Below, in pieces: positions 21,661 to 31,142 of a stretch of 64,000 nucleotides of DNA (positions are counted from its first letter, which is position 1; each line of letters starts with the position of its first letter). The notes beneath the pieces are model-generated. The model worked only from the letters and a program-made list of their open reading frames with translations, searched no databases and had not been told where the DNA came from. Location: contig OZ020620.1 in the NCBI GenBank assembly GCA_963971575.1, positions 34,983,992 to 35,047,991 of the forward strand, read 5' to 3'. This DNA is from Liopterus haemorrhoidalis (Eukaryota > Arthropoda > Insecta > Coleoptera > Dytiscidae). Made by a program: the position numbers and the translations under genes.

Positions 21661-23944
21661 TATTATCTTCTTCGTAGTTTCGTAATTCATTTCCATATTC
21701 TTCATTTACTTGATTTTTATTTTCTTGCATTTCATTTTCTAGATTTAAATTTGAACTTCGCTCATTGTTCTGCTCTTTTTCTATACTCTTAAAATTAAAC
21801 CAAATAACAGAATTGTTATTTATTTCTTCTCGATCTTCTCGATTATTGTCATCACAATTTTCTGATACGTCTTTTTCAAAATTCTCACAGAATTTGACAT
21901 CTCTAGAAATTATTACTCTATTTTTCTTTGTATCCCACAAACGGTAGGCTTTAGACTGTTGTGCATATCCCAGAAACTTACACTCGTAAGATCTTGGCTC
22001 GAATTTTCTTTTATTTGGATTTTTATTTAAGACGAACGCTTTACAACCAAACGTTTTAAAGAAACTTACATTCGGTTTTCTTTTATTCCAAACTTCAAAA
22101 GGTGTTTTGTCTTTTATTATTTTGGTTGGACACCTATTTCTTATAAATGCTGCAGTTAAAACTGCTTCAGCCCAAAATTTAGATGACATATTCGCGTGTA
22201 ATAGCATACATCTTGCACTTTCTACTAAAGTTCTGTTTGCTCGTTCTGCCACGCCATTTTGCTGAGGCGTGTAAGGTGCAGTCAGCTGGTGTTTTATACC
22301 ATTTTCTACCAAAAATTGTTTAAAAATACGACTGCAGTATTCTCCTCCATTGTCAGTTCTCAGAACTTTTATTTTCTGACCTGTTTCATTTTCAGCAAAC
22401 CTTTTGAGTTGTTTAAATGCATCTAATATGTCATTTTTCTGTTTTAGAAAATATACATCTATTTTTCTAGATTTGTCATCAATAAATGTGATAAAATATC
22501 TTGAACCACCATGCGAAGTTGTCTCCATTGGACCACAAATGTCACTATGTATTATTTCCAATAAATTGCTACTTCTTGACTCTGATTCTTTTGGAAATTT
22601 TGTTGCAGCTTGTTTTCCTTTCAAACACGTGTCGCAATTTACGTCTATATCTTTGTTAATAAATTTTAACCCATTAACGATGTTGGACATTTTTAAATAC
22701 TTTAATGACTTGAAGTTTAAATGCCCAAATCGTTCGTGCCATCTGATCAAACTGCTGTCATTATTTGTTATCAAATTGATATTTTCTATTCTTCCATTTA
22801 ATGTGTACAGGTCATTTTTCTTAGTTGCTCTTAATATAATTTCTCCATTCTTTGAAGTAACTTGGGCATACTTTCCATAAAATTTGACTATATAACCTTT
22901 CTCTGCTATTTTTGGGATCGAAAGTAAATTTCCACGAATTTTCGGGACATATAGTACATCTTCCAATGTAATACGTTGTATTTCATTTCTAACCTTGAAC
23001 GACATTTTTATCCTTCCTATTCCTTCTATACATGCTTTATCTTCAGTTGCCAATTTCACATAGTTGTCTTTTACTTCCGTAAACTGTGTAAAAAATGTCT
23101 TGTCATTGCATATGTGTGACGTCGCTCCGCTGTCCATACACCAAGTTCCACTGTTCAAACTATTTTTGATTGTACAGAAAGTTGACTCGTACGTTACTGT
23201 CATGGATTTGTCATTTCCATAATTTCTATCATTTTTATAATTTGTTAAGTTGGACTTTTTCTTTCTACACTGGTGTGCCAAATGACCTCTCAAGCCACAA
23301 TTAAAACAGGTTATTTGCTTTCTTTGTGTAAATTTCTTGCCTTTTGTAACTAAAGCATTTGTTCTACCTGTACCTTCTTCTACTGTTTCTCTGTGTTCAG
23401 ATTCCTCTAAAATTTTTATTTTTAAATTATCCAAACTTGGGAGAGAATCACGTGTCTCTACAGCTATTCTAAAATTTTCAAAACTTTCCGGAAGACTACA
23501 TAGCAATAAAATACTTGTTAGCTCTTCTGGAATAACCATGTCTAATTCTTTGATTTTGTCGAAGGTTTCAAAAAATTCTTCAACATGTTTTCGTAAACGG
23601 CTCAAATCGTCACATTTCATCTTAACCAATTTTTTAATCAGTGCCACTTTTCTGCTAGGCGTTTTTGGTTGATGGATTTCTTTTAATTTATTCCAGACAT
23701 CTGCTGAAGACTTACAATACTTGATATGAAGAAGCTGGGAAGGCTTTAAGGACAATATAATGCATGCCTTCGCCTTTCTGTCAGACAAGTCCCATCTAGC
23801 TTGTTCAGGAGCTTCTGCAGGCTGTATACTGGTTCCAATTACATGATCCCAGTAATCATTTTGAATTAAGAAACTTTCCATTAAAATTTTCCAACTATCA
23901 TAATTTGACCCATCAAGTTTTTCAATATTAAAATTATTATTCAT
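21581..23944 (-). CDS. Copia gag-protease-integrase ORF (787 residues)
   Basis: This is a long uninterrupted ORF. Residues 1-190 are the UBN2-type Gag region (KLDGSNYDSWKILMESFL). A CCHC knuckle CFNCGLRGHLAHQC lies at 213-226 and the aspartic protease motif CMDSGATSHIC at 269-279. The GAG-pre-integrase HHCC region lies near 402-445 (WHERFGHLN to CDTCLKGK). The integrase core has D468 (HSDICGP), D531 (RTDNGGEY) and E567 (GVAERANRT). After about residue 690 it is an acidic linker. The ORF then crosses the deletion and ends in a frameshifted reading of the RNase H start (APKQSIWPLHKQQKRQST). All catalytic residues of protease and integrase are intact, but there is no RT. It could still supply Gag and integrase, or depend on relatives for RT. 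Confidence 0.95.
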   Translation of the reverse strand: MNNNFNIEKLDGSNYDSWKILMESFLIQNDYWDHVIGTSIQPAEAPEQARWDLSDRKAKACIILSLKPSQLLHIKYCKSSADVWNKLKEIHQPKTPSRKVALIKKLVKMKCDDLSRLRKHVEEFFETFDKIKELDMVIPEELTSILLLCSLPESFENFRIAVETRDSLPSLDNLKIKILEESEHRETVEEGTGRTNALVTKGKKFTQRKQITCFNCGLRGHLAHQCRKKKSNLTNYKNDRNYGNDKSMTVTYESTFCTIKNSLNSGTWCMDSGATSHICNDKTFFTQFTEVKDNYVKLATEDKACIEGIGRIKMSFKVRNEIQRITLEDVLYVPKIRGNLLSIPKIAEKGYIVKFYGKYAQVTSKNGEIILRATKKNDLYTLNGRIENINLITNNDSSLIRWHERFGHLNFKSLKYLKMSNIVNGLKFINKDIDVNCDTCLKGKQAATKFPKESESRSSNLLEIIHSDICGPMETTSHGGSRYFITFIDDKSRKIDVYFLKQKNDILDAFKQLKRFAENETGQKIKVLRTDNGGEYCSRIFKQFLVENGIKHQLTAPYTPQQNGVAERANRTLVESARCMLLHANMSSKFWAEAVLTAAFIRNRCPTKIIKDKTPFEVWNKRKPNVSFFKTFGCKAFVLNKNPNKRKFEPRSYECKFLGYAQQSKAYRLWDTKKNRVIISRDVKFCENFEKDVSENCDDNNREDREEINNNSVIWFNFKSIEKEQNNERSSNLNLENEMQENKNQVNEEYGNELRNYEEDNIEQIGAYQAPKQSIWPLHKQQKRQST

Positions 23945-24008
23945 CTCGGGTTTTTAATTTTTTTTTTTTAAACTAATTCTTTACAGCGTAATGCCTGGGC
24001 CCATAACC

Positions 24009-24193
24009 TATCGAGATATTACTATTAAATCATATATTTTATACAAAGCATACATTTTAATTACATAAACTTTTATGAACATTAACTGTCATCAAATATA
24101 TAAAAATCAACTACAGCAACCTGTTACCTAGTAACAAGATATATCATTGTCCAATACTTATAAATATAGCATTGCAAGTAATATTTTTTAACA
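24009..24193 (-). repeat. 5' LTR of the Copia element
   Basis: A 185 bp LTR followed, in element orientation, by the copia-like primer-binding site GGTTATGGGCCCAGG (complement at about 23994-24008). Confidence 0.93.
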
Positions 24194-24749
24194 ATAACGA
24201 CGTTCAAAATCCATCACGTCTTGATGAAAACGTTCACCTTGTTCTTCCGAATAGGCTCCCATGTTATCTTTAAATTGGTCCAAGTACGCATGTAACATGC
24301 ACTTTAAGGGACATTCTGCAACCCATGAGTTTAAAGTTATCAAGCATAGTTGCAATAAGCTCTTTGTAATTGTCTGCTCTGTTGTTTCCGAGAAAACCAT
24401 GAACCACTGCTTTCAGGTTTTCCTTTTATGAGTATTGAGTATCTGAGAAAATTCGTCACTGGCCATTATTTTCTTTATTTGTGGTCCGACAAAAATAAAG
24501 GTAGCAAGGATATTTAGTATAACCACCTATGCAAGGCGGTCGGAATCTCATGCATTTCTTCGGACTGGCGTCTTTTCATAGAGAGTTCTACAAAAAGTTT
24601 AAAAGCTGTCCTTCTTCACAATGGAAATAAATTTCCATCTCTTCCTTTGACTCATTCCGTAATGCTTAGAAAATTACGAAAGTGTGAAAATGGTGCTTGA
24701 GAGTTTAAAGTATGATGAGTATACTTGGCCACTGACAGAGGATTTTAAG

Positions 24750-24796
24750 ATGGTTGGATTTCTGATGGGATGCATTCCCATCAGAAATCCAACCAT
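24750..24796. repeat. perfect 21 bp hairpin at an inversion junction
   Basis: The arms 24750-24770 and 24776-24796 are exact complements separated by 5 bp (TGCAT). The arm encodes the MVGFLMG part of the broken gene in both orientations, which marks it as a rearrangement junction rather than a terminator. Confidence 0.9.
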
Positions 24797-25119
24797 TCTC
24801 TTGTTTTTATAAATTCGCCGCAAATATAGCAGAATAATTCTACCTCGTGTTTACAACTTTTTGACGCCATTTTTGGATCTGCCGCCACACAAAATGCGTT
24901 GTATCGCTGCAATGCGCATGCGCATACCGACTATGAACCACGTAAGTGAAATGCCACTTACTTTCCACCCGCTCGTCCCCACCCTTACTTAATATAACGC
25001 GCTTCTCCTTATATGGTCATAAAAATAAATAAATATATATTGATCGTACTAAAAGGTACAAAAGCAAAGTTTTTCAAAAATAAACGAAAGTTTTAGTTAT
25101 TTTTCGATATAAAGAATCA

Positions 25120-25532
25120 GAAATGATCAACGAGTGACTAAGCCCGAGATAGCTGAGGCTGCGGGCAAATCACCTGAACAGGTGCTCAACTTTTTGCATT
25201 AATATTTGGAAATGAGGAACCTCTCTACCAAATGGGTGCCGCATTTGCTCTCAGTCGACAACAAACGCGATCGTCTGATCATTTCGAAGGAATGTTTGGC
25301 GATGTTCAACCGCGATAAGAAAGACGCCGTTTCGTAAACATGGATCCATCACAATACACCAGAGACCAAGGAACAGTTGAAACAGTGGACTGCTCCTGGT
25401 GAATCGAAGCCAAAGAAGACCAAGGTGGGTCTGTCGGCCAACAAAGTCTTGGCCTCAGTTTTTTGGGATGCGCACGGTATCATTCATATCGACTACCTGG
25501 AAAAGGACAAAACGCTAATGGGTGTATATTAC
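25120..25532 (+). pseudogene. mariner transposase central fragment
   Basis: The + strand reads VTKPEIAEAAGKSPEQVLNF, then NLSTKWVPHLLSVDNKRDRL and WIHHNTPETKEQLKQWTAPG, and SANKVLASVFWDAHGIIHID followed by YLEKDKTLMGVYY. This is the middle of a mariner transposase, with the TWIHHYTPETK box after the first catalytic Asp and the second Asp region (FWDAHGIIHIDYL). It contains stops and ends where another mariner begins at 25541. The N- and C-terminal parts are missing. Confidence 0.85.
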
Positions 25533-25538
25533 CAGGTC

Positions 25539-26835
25539 TACAAGTATGAAATGCGGATTTTTTTTTTTAAATAAAACACATTAAACTCAAAAGAACAGTA
25601 AAAGTTTATTTATTCAAAGTATGCTCCATTAGAAGTTATACATTTTCCCCATCTTTCAGGCAATTTGTGCCTGAAATGCAATTTGTGCCGATTTGTGCAA
25701 TACCTCGCCAGTAGAACTCTTCCCCTTTCCCCGCAAACCATTCATCTAGCCATTCTTTCACATTTTCATATGAATAAAAGGCCTGCTCGGCAAGTGCGTG
25801 ACCCATCGATGCGAACAAGTGGTAATATGAAGGGGCCAAGTCTGGTGAGTAAGCGGCATGGGGTAGCACTTCCGACTTGAGTGCCTCCAATGTGTTGCAA
25901 ACTGCTTTTGCCTTATGTGATGAAGCGTTATCGTGAAGAAATATTACCTTGTGCTGTCTTCTTTCGTATTCTGGTCATTTTATGAGCAGCGAATGGTTCA
26001 ATTCGATCAGTTGTTGTTGGTAACGTTGGGTATTAACTGTTTCACCAGGTTTTAACAATTCATAATAGACCACACCCTTTTGGTCCCACCAAGTACAGAG
26101 TCTTTTTGCCAAAGCGATTCGGTCTTGCAGTTGATGTGGATGGTGAGCCTGGGTTCCCCCATGATTTTTTGCGTTTGGAATTTTCAAAATAAATCCATTT
26201 TTCATCGCCAGTAATGATACGATGCAAAAAAGACTTTCTTTTGTATCGTGCAAGCAAAATTTCACAAGTGTTTTTGCGTTTTTCTATCTGCCTCTCATTC
26301 AATGCATGTGGAACACATCTGCCGACTTTCTGGATCTTACCCATCTCTCGTTGGCGATTGGAAACAGCTTGTTGACTAACGCCTAACTGCTCTGCTAGTT
26401 GTTTTTGTGATTGAGTATCGTCTTCCTGTAGCAATGTTTCCAATTTTGTATCTTCATATTTTTTTGGAGGCTTTCCATGTTCTTTGTCTGTAAGATCAAA
26501 GTCACCACTTTTGAAACGTCGAAACCATCGTTCACACGTATCTTGCGATGGAGCATATTCACCATAAGCTTCTCAAAGCAGTCCGTATGATTTAGCAGCA
26601 GTTTTTTTCAAATGAAAACAAAACAGTAGTACTGTCCGCGAATGCTCTTTATTTGGCACAAAATTTGACATTTTTAACACAGTAAAACAAAACTATATGA
26701 TCACTTTTCAAATTATAACCTATACGCATTTGGCACTTAATGATAACTTAACAAAACGCCATATGTGTTGAAACTTTGAACTATACACTCTGTTTGCGCG
26801 GCAAGTTTGAAAAAAATCCGCATTTCATACTTGTA
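25539..26835 (-). mobile_element. full-length-size mariner (1293 bp)
   Basis: Inverted ends CAAGTATGAAATGCGGATTT (25541) and its complement ending at 26833 are flanked by TA. The inverted similarity extends outward over CCAGGTCTA, so the exact boundary could be a few bases further out. The length equals a complete mariner. The transposase on the minus strand is nearly complete but has small lesions. Confidence 0.88.
25636..26671 (-). pseudogene. mariner transposase, near complete, frameshifted
   Basis: From the ATG at 26671 the frame reads MSNFVPNKEHSRTVLLFCFH, CERWFRRFKSGDFDLTDKEH, LGVSQQAVSNRQREMGKIQK and RIITGDEKWIYF (first Asp). It then shifts to WDQKGVVYYELLKPGETVNT, then VIFLHDNASSHKAKAV (second Asp) and AYSPDLAPSYYHLF (third Asp of D,D34D), ending near 25636. 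All three catalytic Asp boxes are present. A stop after KSYGLL and about two frameshifts inactivate it, so it is a fairly recent pseudogene of a potentially autonomous family. Confidence 0.9.
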
Positions 26836-27055
26836 GACCTGGTTGTTGGACCGATTATGCTTCATTTTCATGGTAGTGTCAAAGGCGTGACAGGGGTGAG
26901 AGGCGTGGTGTTATATTTACAAGTTCGAATTTCATGGTGGGGTTGGAGGCGTGATAAGGGCGCGTTTTCGGTTTTGACATTTGTATATAACCCAAATTTA
27001 ACCTAAAAGTTTATACAAGTGTTTGGAGTAAACGGTTATTAAATTTCATTAAATA

Positions 27056-27270
27056 TGTCGTCAAATCGAAGAAGACGTCTAGCTCTTTTTTATGCATATT
27101 TAGACTTATTGCGATATGAAGAAAAGCGATGGTGGGTACGTCCCATATATACATAAAAACAGAAGGCAACAGGGAGATTATTTTAACTTGTTGCAAGAAA
27201 TTAGACACAAAGTGCACAGACAGTTACTTCAATTACAAGAAAAGAATTTAATACACAATCTTTTTTACTG
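27056..27270 (+). pseudogene. PIF/Harbinger transposase N-terminal fragment
   Basis: The ATG at 27056 gives MSSNRRRRLALFYAYLDLLR, then YEEKRWWVRPIYT and a stop. A shifted frame continues RRQQGDYFNLLQEIRHKVHR and ends IHNLFY. The RWWVRPI...GDYFNLLQE pattern is the N-terminus of HARBI1-like nucleases seen in insect Harbinger elements. There is no DDE domain. Confidence 0.68.
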
Positions 27271-27960
27271 AAATAAATTTGACATCACAGTTTAGAATGA
27301 AGATTTTGTAGGCCCCTGCTTGGGGGTTTATTATTAGTATACCCACTGCATGACATTTCTGCAGACCAGATATTTGAAATCGAATCCATAATAATAAACT
27401 TTATGACTGCCGACAACATTGTAAAAGTCGCTATTTCGCTACATCAATTTACGTTTTTTTAATTTTTTTTTTTTTGAAATTAATATAAGTGTCTCGCTAA
27501 AGATCTCACCATTCCGAAAAAATATATCTGTTTCTATGGTTTCGACGGTGCGGCCGGAGCTAGAGTTGAAATTTCTGAACTTGCGACACCGTGCTTGTAA
27601 CACCGCGCCTACGATACCATGGTACGGGTTTTTTCAAAAGAAAGCGATCCTATTGGTTGTATTTTTTGTTCCACACTTCCAACACCCGCATGAAAATGAG
27701 GCATTAGACGCTGATTTGAAACGAAAGTAGCCCGGAATAGCGACAGTTTTGCCTCTCGTGCTTACAAGTGCTATTGCCGTCCCAAACTCAAAGTCGCGAT
27801 AAATTGCAGAGAGTATTACACATACATATATCAATGCTCTATCACAATGATACTATTGTCATGTGCCGCATACTATTGTACGCGTAGCAGTAAGCATTGG
27901 AAATCTATCCTAATTTCGTTCGATTTATACAAAAGTTGTAGGATATTAATAAATTCTGCG
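27271..27960 (+). other. unassigned intron sequence before the second exon
   Basis: Open frames on both strands at about 27536-27834 do not match a family I know. The 3' side supplies the branch and pyrimidine region for the acceptor at 27980-27981 (GCCTTTGTTGCAG). Confidence 0.4.
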
Positions 27961-27981
27961 CTAATATCGCCTTTGTTGCAG

Positions 27982-28116
27982 GTTGGGCGATAGCTAGTGA
28001 AGAACGCGATTGGAAATATCGACTCTCAGTATATTACACCAAACCTCAAGATTCAGGAACATTCACTTGCGCTACCCCTAGAGGAATAACAAATAGTATA
28101 ACATTACATGTCACTG
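27982..28116 (+). CDS. hig: hig-like gene, exon 2 in window (end of Ig-like domain)
   Basis: After the acceptor TTTGTTGCAG, the exon reads (G)WAIASEERDWKYRLSVYYTK, then PQDSGTFTCATPRGITNSIT and LHVT, ending before GTATGT. The DSGTFTC motif is the F-strand cysteine of an Ig-like domain. Hikaru genki proteins are secreted synaptic-cleft proteins with an Ig domain followed by sushi modules, and this exon followed directly by sushi exons matches that layout. Both ends are phase 1. Only 55 bp of intron separates it from the next exon, in sharp contrast with the neighbouring introns of 28 and 14.5 kb. Confidence 0.88.
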
Positions 28117-28171
28117 GTATGTCTTCGAATTATACTAAGGTATTTTTATTTATTTATTTATATTTTTTCAG

Positions 28172-28315
28172 CGGTGATATGTAGTAAACTAGAAATAACA
28201 GATCCCAGATTAACCGTCAGGTCAGAAGGTGAAAGATTGGGACACTCTTCCATTTTCCAGTGTCCTGTTGGATACAAAATCAACGGGACTGCCAACCTTA
28301 CCTGTCAGGCTTCAG
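28172..28315 (+). CDS. hig: hig-like gene, exon 3 (first sushi domain, N-terminal part)
   Basis: The acceptor TATTTTTTCAG leads to (A)VICSKLEITDPRLTVRSEGE, RLGHSSIFQCPVGYKINGTA and NLTCQAS, with donor GTAAGT. It carries cysteines 1, 2 and 3 of a sushi/CCP module (VIC, FQCPVGY, LTC). The fourth cysteine and the conserved W are supplied by the next exon (GKWSSPVPHC), so the module is split by the 14.5 kb intron. Phase 1 at both ends. Confidence 0.9.
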
Positions 28316-28447
28316 GTAAGTACCTCATTCTAACAATCTATACCATTGCAAAACAATATAAAATTATTAAATCATACATAAAATTAAGGTGACCATATTT
28401 TTTAGTTCAATATTCGGGACGGGGGGTGGGGGTGATTATTCAAATAT

Positions 28448-29372
28448 AATAGGGGATAGGCATGATTTTATTTTAATTTTTTATTATATTCCTCTTGTTG
28501 CATATAAACATAAAAAACAGTTTTGTATTTTTCTTTTGTGTTTTGCAGGCTTAAAAAAATCATAAATGTATGTAGCGCGCGAAAACGACGTATGACGTCA
28601 TACCCCTTCTAAGTGACGCAGTACACTACTAGCCTATCCAGTGTACAGCTTGCAGCCTACATAGTCTGTTGTGAAATTATTTGCTTGTATAACTTTTATA
28701 GGTTATGTAAAGTTAGAGTTATTTTAATTAAAATAAAGTTTAATTCTATAAAAAATAATAACAATTTATCCATGTTTACCGAATTAAATTTTATATTAAA
28801 GTACTTCGAAACATAGTCGAAAATATTGTTTAGTACCGATGTGCACAAATAGTTCAAATAGAAATCCAAAAAAACAATTTATATCATTACCTGATGGCGA
28901 AAAACAACAGAAAAGGCGAAATTTGTGGCTGAAAGCTATGAGGCGAAATAAAACCGATATTTCAGAAAAAAGTAAACTTTATGTTGTGTGCATAAATGCA
29001 TCAATGTTGGGTTAATTATCACTCTGAGCCCTAACAAAATCTTTATCTGCCATTTTAATAATAAATGCGTGAAAAATTGTTTAAAAACAAATACAAAACT
29101 CTCGAACAATACAATATACACACGTAAAGATTATGTTGTAGCTGTATCTGTGACGTCAAACCCCAGTCGTTTGACGTCATACACAGTCGTATTTACTCGG
29201 CAACATTCGCGCCGTGGTCGGCTTATTTCAAATTTACAATATTTTAATTAAAAAATTTGGCTATAATATTAATTAAAATGTGATTTTTGTTTTGTTAGGT
29301 GACATAACTAACATTAACATATCAAAAAAATATAGTTTTAAGGAAATATAAATTTTATGACTATCCCCTATT
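28448..29372 (+). mobile_element. THAP-domain TIR element, copy 2
   Basis: It starts AATAGGGGATAGGCATGA and ends with the complement of AATAGGGGATAGTCATAA. It is highly similar over its whole length to 5251-6211, including the region encoding YCLVPMCTNSS-like residues and PKKQFISLPDGEKQQKRRNL. The THAP frame here lacks the start region found in copy 1 and is shifted near the end, so it is degraded. Confidence 0.78.
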
Positions 29373-29517
29373 GTTAAATTCCTTTTTGTAAATAAAAATT
29401 ATATACAATAAATAATTATAATTACTAATAAATAAAAAATTTCAGTCACAGATAATTAACTTTTATTATTAAAATCATAGTATTTTATTAATCGAATTCT
29501 AAATTTATCCATTAAAA

Positions 29518-29703
29518 TTACTCAATAGACATTATTTTATATTTTTCAGAACTATGGGTCTTTTTGAGTTGGTCTTTTTTGTTTTGAAGCATTTTATAAA
29601 AATCTGCACAGTTTTCTTCATAATTTACTTTAATCAGTAATATTGCTTTTAAGGTGCCCACATCAAGTTGAGTCTTGTCACTTGTCCAAAAACTGTTAAT
29701 CAA
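29518..29703 (-). pseudogene. hAT transposase C-terminal remnant
   Basis: The 61-residue frame reads MINSFWTSDKTQLDVGTLKA, then ILLIKVNYEENCADFYKMLQ and HSSEKY. The sequence resembles the extreme C-terminus of hAT transposases, in which a W-x-D-x-R-N-x-L segment is followed by VKAxLxVKxN and ends in a SSEKY-like box. It supports assigning the GGTGACC-type elements of this window to hAT. Confidence 0.66.
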
Positions 29704-30323
29704 CGAAAATATCCTTTAGGTAGATTTTTTTACTTCAAGTTTTGTAAAAATAATTTTATCTGAAATATATTAAAAAAAATATTAACAACAAGTACTTTTC
29801 TAAAGTTCAAGACAATTCGGGACAATAAACCCGAATTCGGGACAAATAATGCATCTGAAAAAATTCGGGACGCAATGCGGAAATTCGGGACGTATGGTCA
29901 CCACACTGGTCACACACAAATACACACACACACACTTGTTTAATTTAATTTCAATTGTTAGAATTTAATGTAACTATCAAGCAAGCATTACTCAGTCATT
30001 ACATTTGGCTCCCACAGGTTGGTAGCATCTTCCTACGTTGTCACATCTTGTTAAACAGCATTAGCCTTCGTATTAAATTTTTTTCAAACCTTGAAGATTT
30101 ATATTCAAAAAAATTTATTCGAATAATAAAATATTTGACTATTTTATAACTTTTGTGCTTTCCAACCTTTCTACCTACGCGATACTCCTAGTGACACACT
30201 GGGCGAGAAATTAAATTAAATTGTATAAAATAGATGAAAAGAAAACAAAACAATTATTTTTAATGATTCTTTGAACTGAAATTTTCAATTTTAACAATAT
30301 TGAGCGTTATATACACCTATATA

Positions 30324-31129
30324 CAGGCTGACCAGACGTACTCTTTTTTAAAGTATTAAGCGTGTTCTACATTATACAATTCTCATCAAATTTTCATACT
30401 TATTTCTTTGACTAGAACTTGTACTAGAAATAAATCAGTGAAATTGTACAGTGTAGAACACGGTATCTAGTCAAGGTCAACTTTATTCAAAACTAGATTT
30501 GATCCAACTATTCTTCAAAACACATCCAACTTGGAACTCGGTGCATGCGCAGTAGACAGTTTTAACAATAGTACCAACATTAAAATTACGCTTGTAAATA
30601 TTTTGTATTACCACGTGTTTAATAGTGTTTTGTTGATCATTGGTTTGAATAAGCGAATATATAAATTGTGTTTTGTACGTAAATCAGTAATTTTACAAAT
30701 CTAATAGCTAGGTTATAAACATTTGACAAGATATGAATTATATTTTTATGTTGGTACTTTAAATGAACTGAAACACGTGAAGAATTTCATTCTCTACCAA
30801 AAAATTGAAAAATAAATTGTATTAAAACTTTGACAACTTCTAGTTCAAAGAAAAAAGTTTAGAAAATTGATGAATAAAGTATAATGTAGAACACGCTTTA
30901 TACTCTTTTTTAAGTAATATTCTCTATACTCTTACTTTTTATTAAAAAAAAACCCTAAATATACTCTTTTTTTGCTCGTCCTTGTATCTTTGTAGAGTGA
31001 GAACCTTTTATTGCTCATCACTTGTAATTTTTGGAGTGAGGACCTTTTTTTTGCTCATCACTTGTAATTTTTGGAGTGAGGACCTTTTTTTAGCATACTC
31101 TATTTCTGTAAAAAAATCTGATCAGCCTA
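30324..31129. mobile_element. non-autonomous element with CAGGCTGACCAGA ends
   Basis: CAGGCTGACCAGA at 30324 and TCTGATCAGCCT near 31117-31128 form inverted ends. The interior is AT-rich and repeats TACTCTTTTTT-like phrases. Near the right end are tandem GAGTGAGGACC units, also found in other hAT-like elements of this window. No target duplication or coding was seen. Confidence 0.5.
30985..31095. repeat. tandem ~40 bp minisatellite (GAGTGAGGACC...TTGCTCATCAC)
   Basis: Units containing GGAGTGAGGACC, a T run, GCTCATCACTTGTAATTTTT recur about three times. Diverged units of the same pattern occur at 16530-16568, 17595-17675 and 46360-46530, each near the end of a different hAT-like element. Confidence 0.75.
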
Positions 31130-31142
31130 CCTACAAAATATA

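Larger units (their letters stand above)
21101..24198 (-). mobile_element. Copia-type LTR retrotransposon, RT-deleted, identical LTRs
   Basis: The 5 bp duplication ATAAC lies at 21101-21105 and 24194-24198. LTRs of 185 bp occupy 21106-21290 and 24009-24193 and look identical on reading. In element (minus) orientation the primer-binding site directly after the 5' LTR reads GGTTATGGGCCCAGG, as in Drosophila copia (internal initiator tRNA-Met primer). The polypurine tract before the 3' LTR reads ATTGAGAGGGAG. Total length is about 3.1 kb against about 5 kb for a complete element. Confidence 0.95.
20999..24870 (-). pseudogene. broken transposon-like gene with internal inversion, split by a Copia element
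   Basis: On the minus strand an ATG at 24870 gives MASKSCKHEVELFCYICGEF before hitting a hairpin at 24750-24796. The next part of the family, SSDWRLFIESSTKSLKAVLL and EDFKMVGFLMG, is on the opposite (+) strand at about 24555-24770. The C-terminal part returns to the minus strand: FVGPQIKKIMASDEFSQIL, LLQLCLITLNS, DQFKDNMGAYSEEQGERFHQ and FERRY, up to the Copia insertion at 24198/21101. It then continues YQGQYNESMMGDYIWGLIRE, ending near 20999. I recognise this as a family of uncharacterised insect and cnidarian proteins with a cysteine-rich N-terminus, probably transposon-derived. The order of parts implies that the middle was inverted in place. A stop and shifts also break it. Confidence 0.72.
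28388..29902 (-). mobile_element. hAT element with GGTGACCATA ends, hosting a THAP element
   Basis: GGTGACCATA at 28388 and TATGGTCACC ending at 29902 are inverted, with CGGGACG boxes just inside both ends. A C-terminal hAT transposase remnant is on the minus strand at 29518-29703. THAP element copy 2 (28448-29372) is nested near the left end. No target duplication survives, so it is older than its passenger. Confidence 0.72.

Noticed and set aside
22404..22880. 158-codon + frame opposite the Copia ORF
   Set aside because: It is the antisense shadow of the integrase-coding strand; no independent motif.
24750..24796. Rho-independent style terminator or miRNA hairpin
   Set aside because: The arms are coding sequence of the broken gene in both orientations, so a rearrangement junction explains it better.
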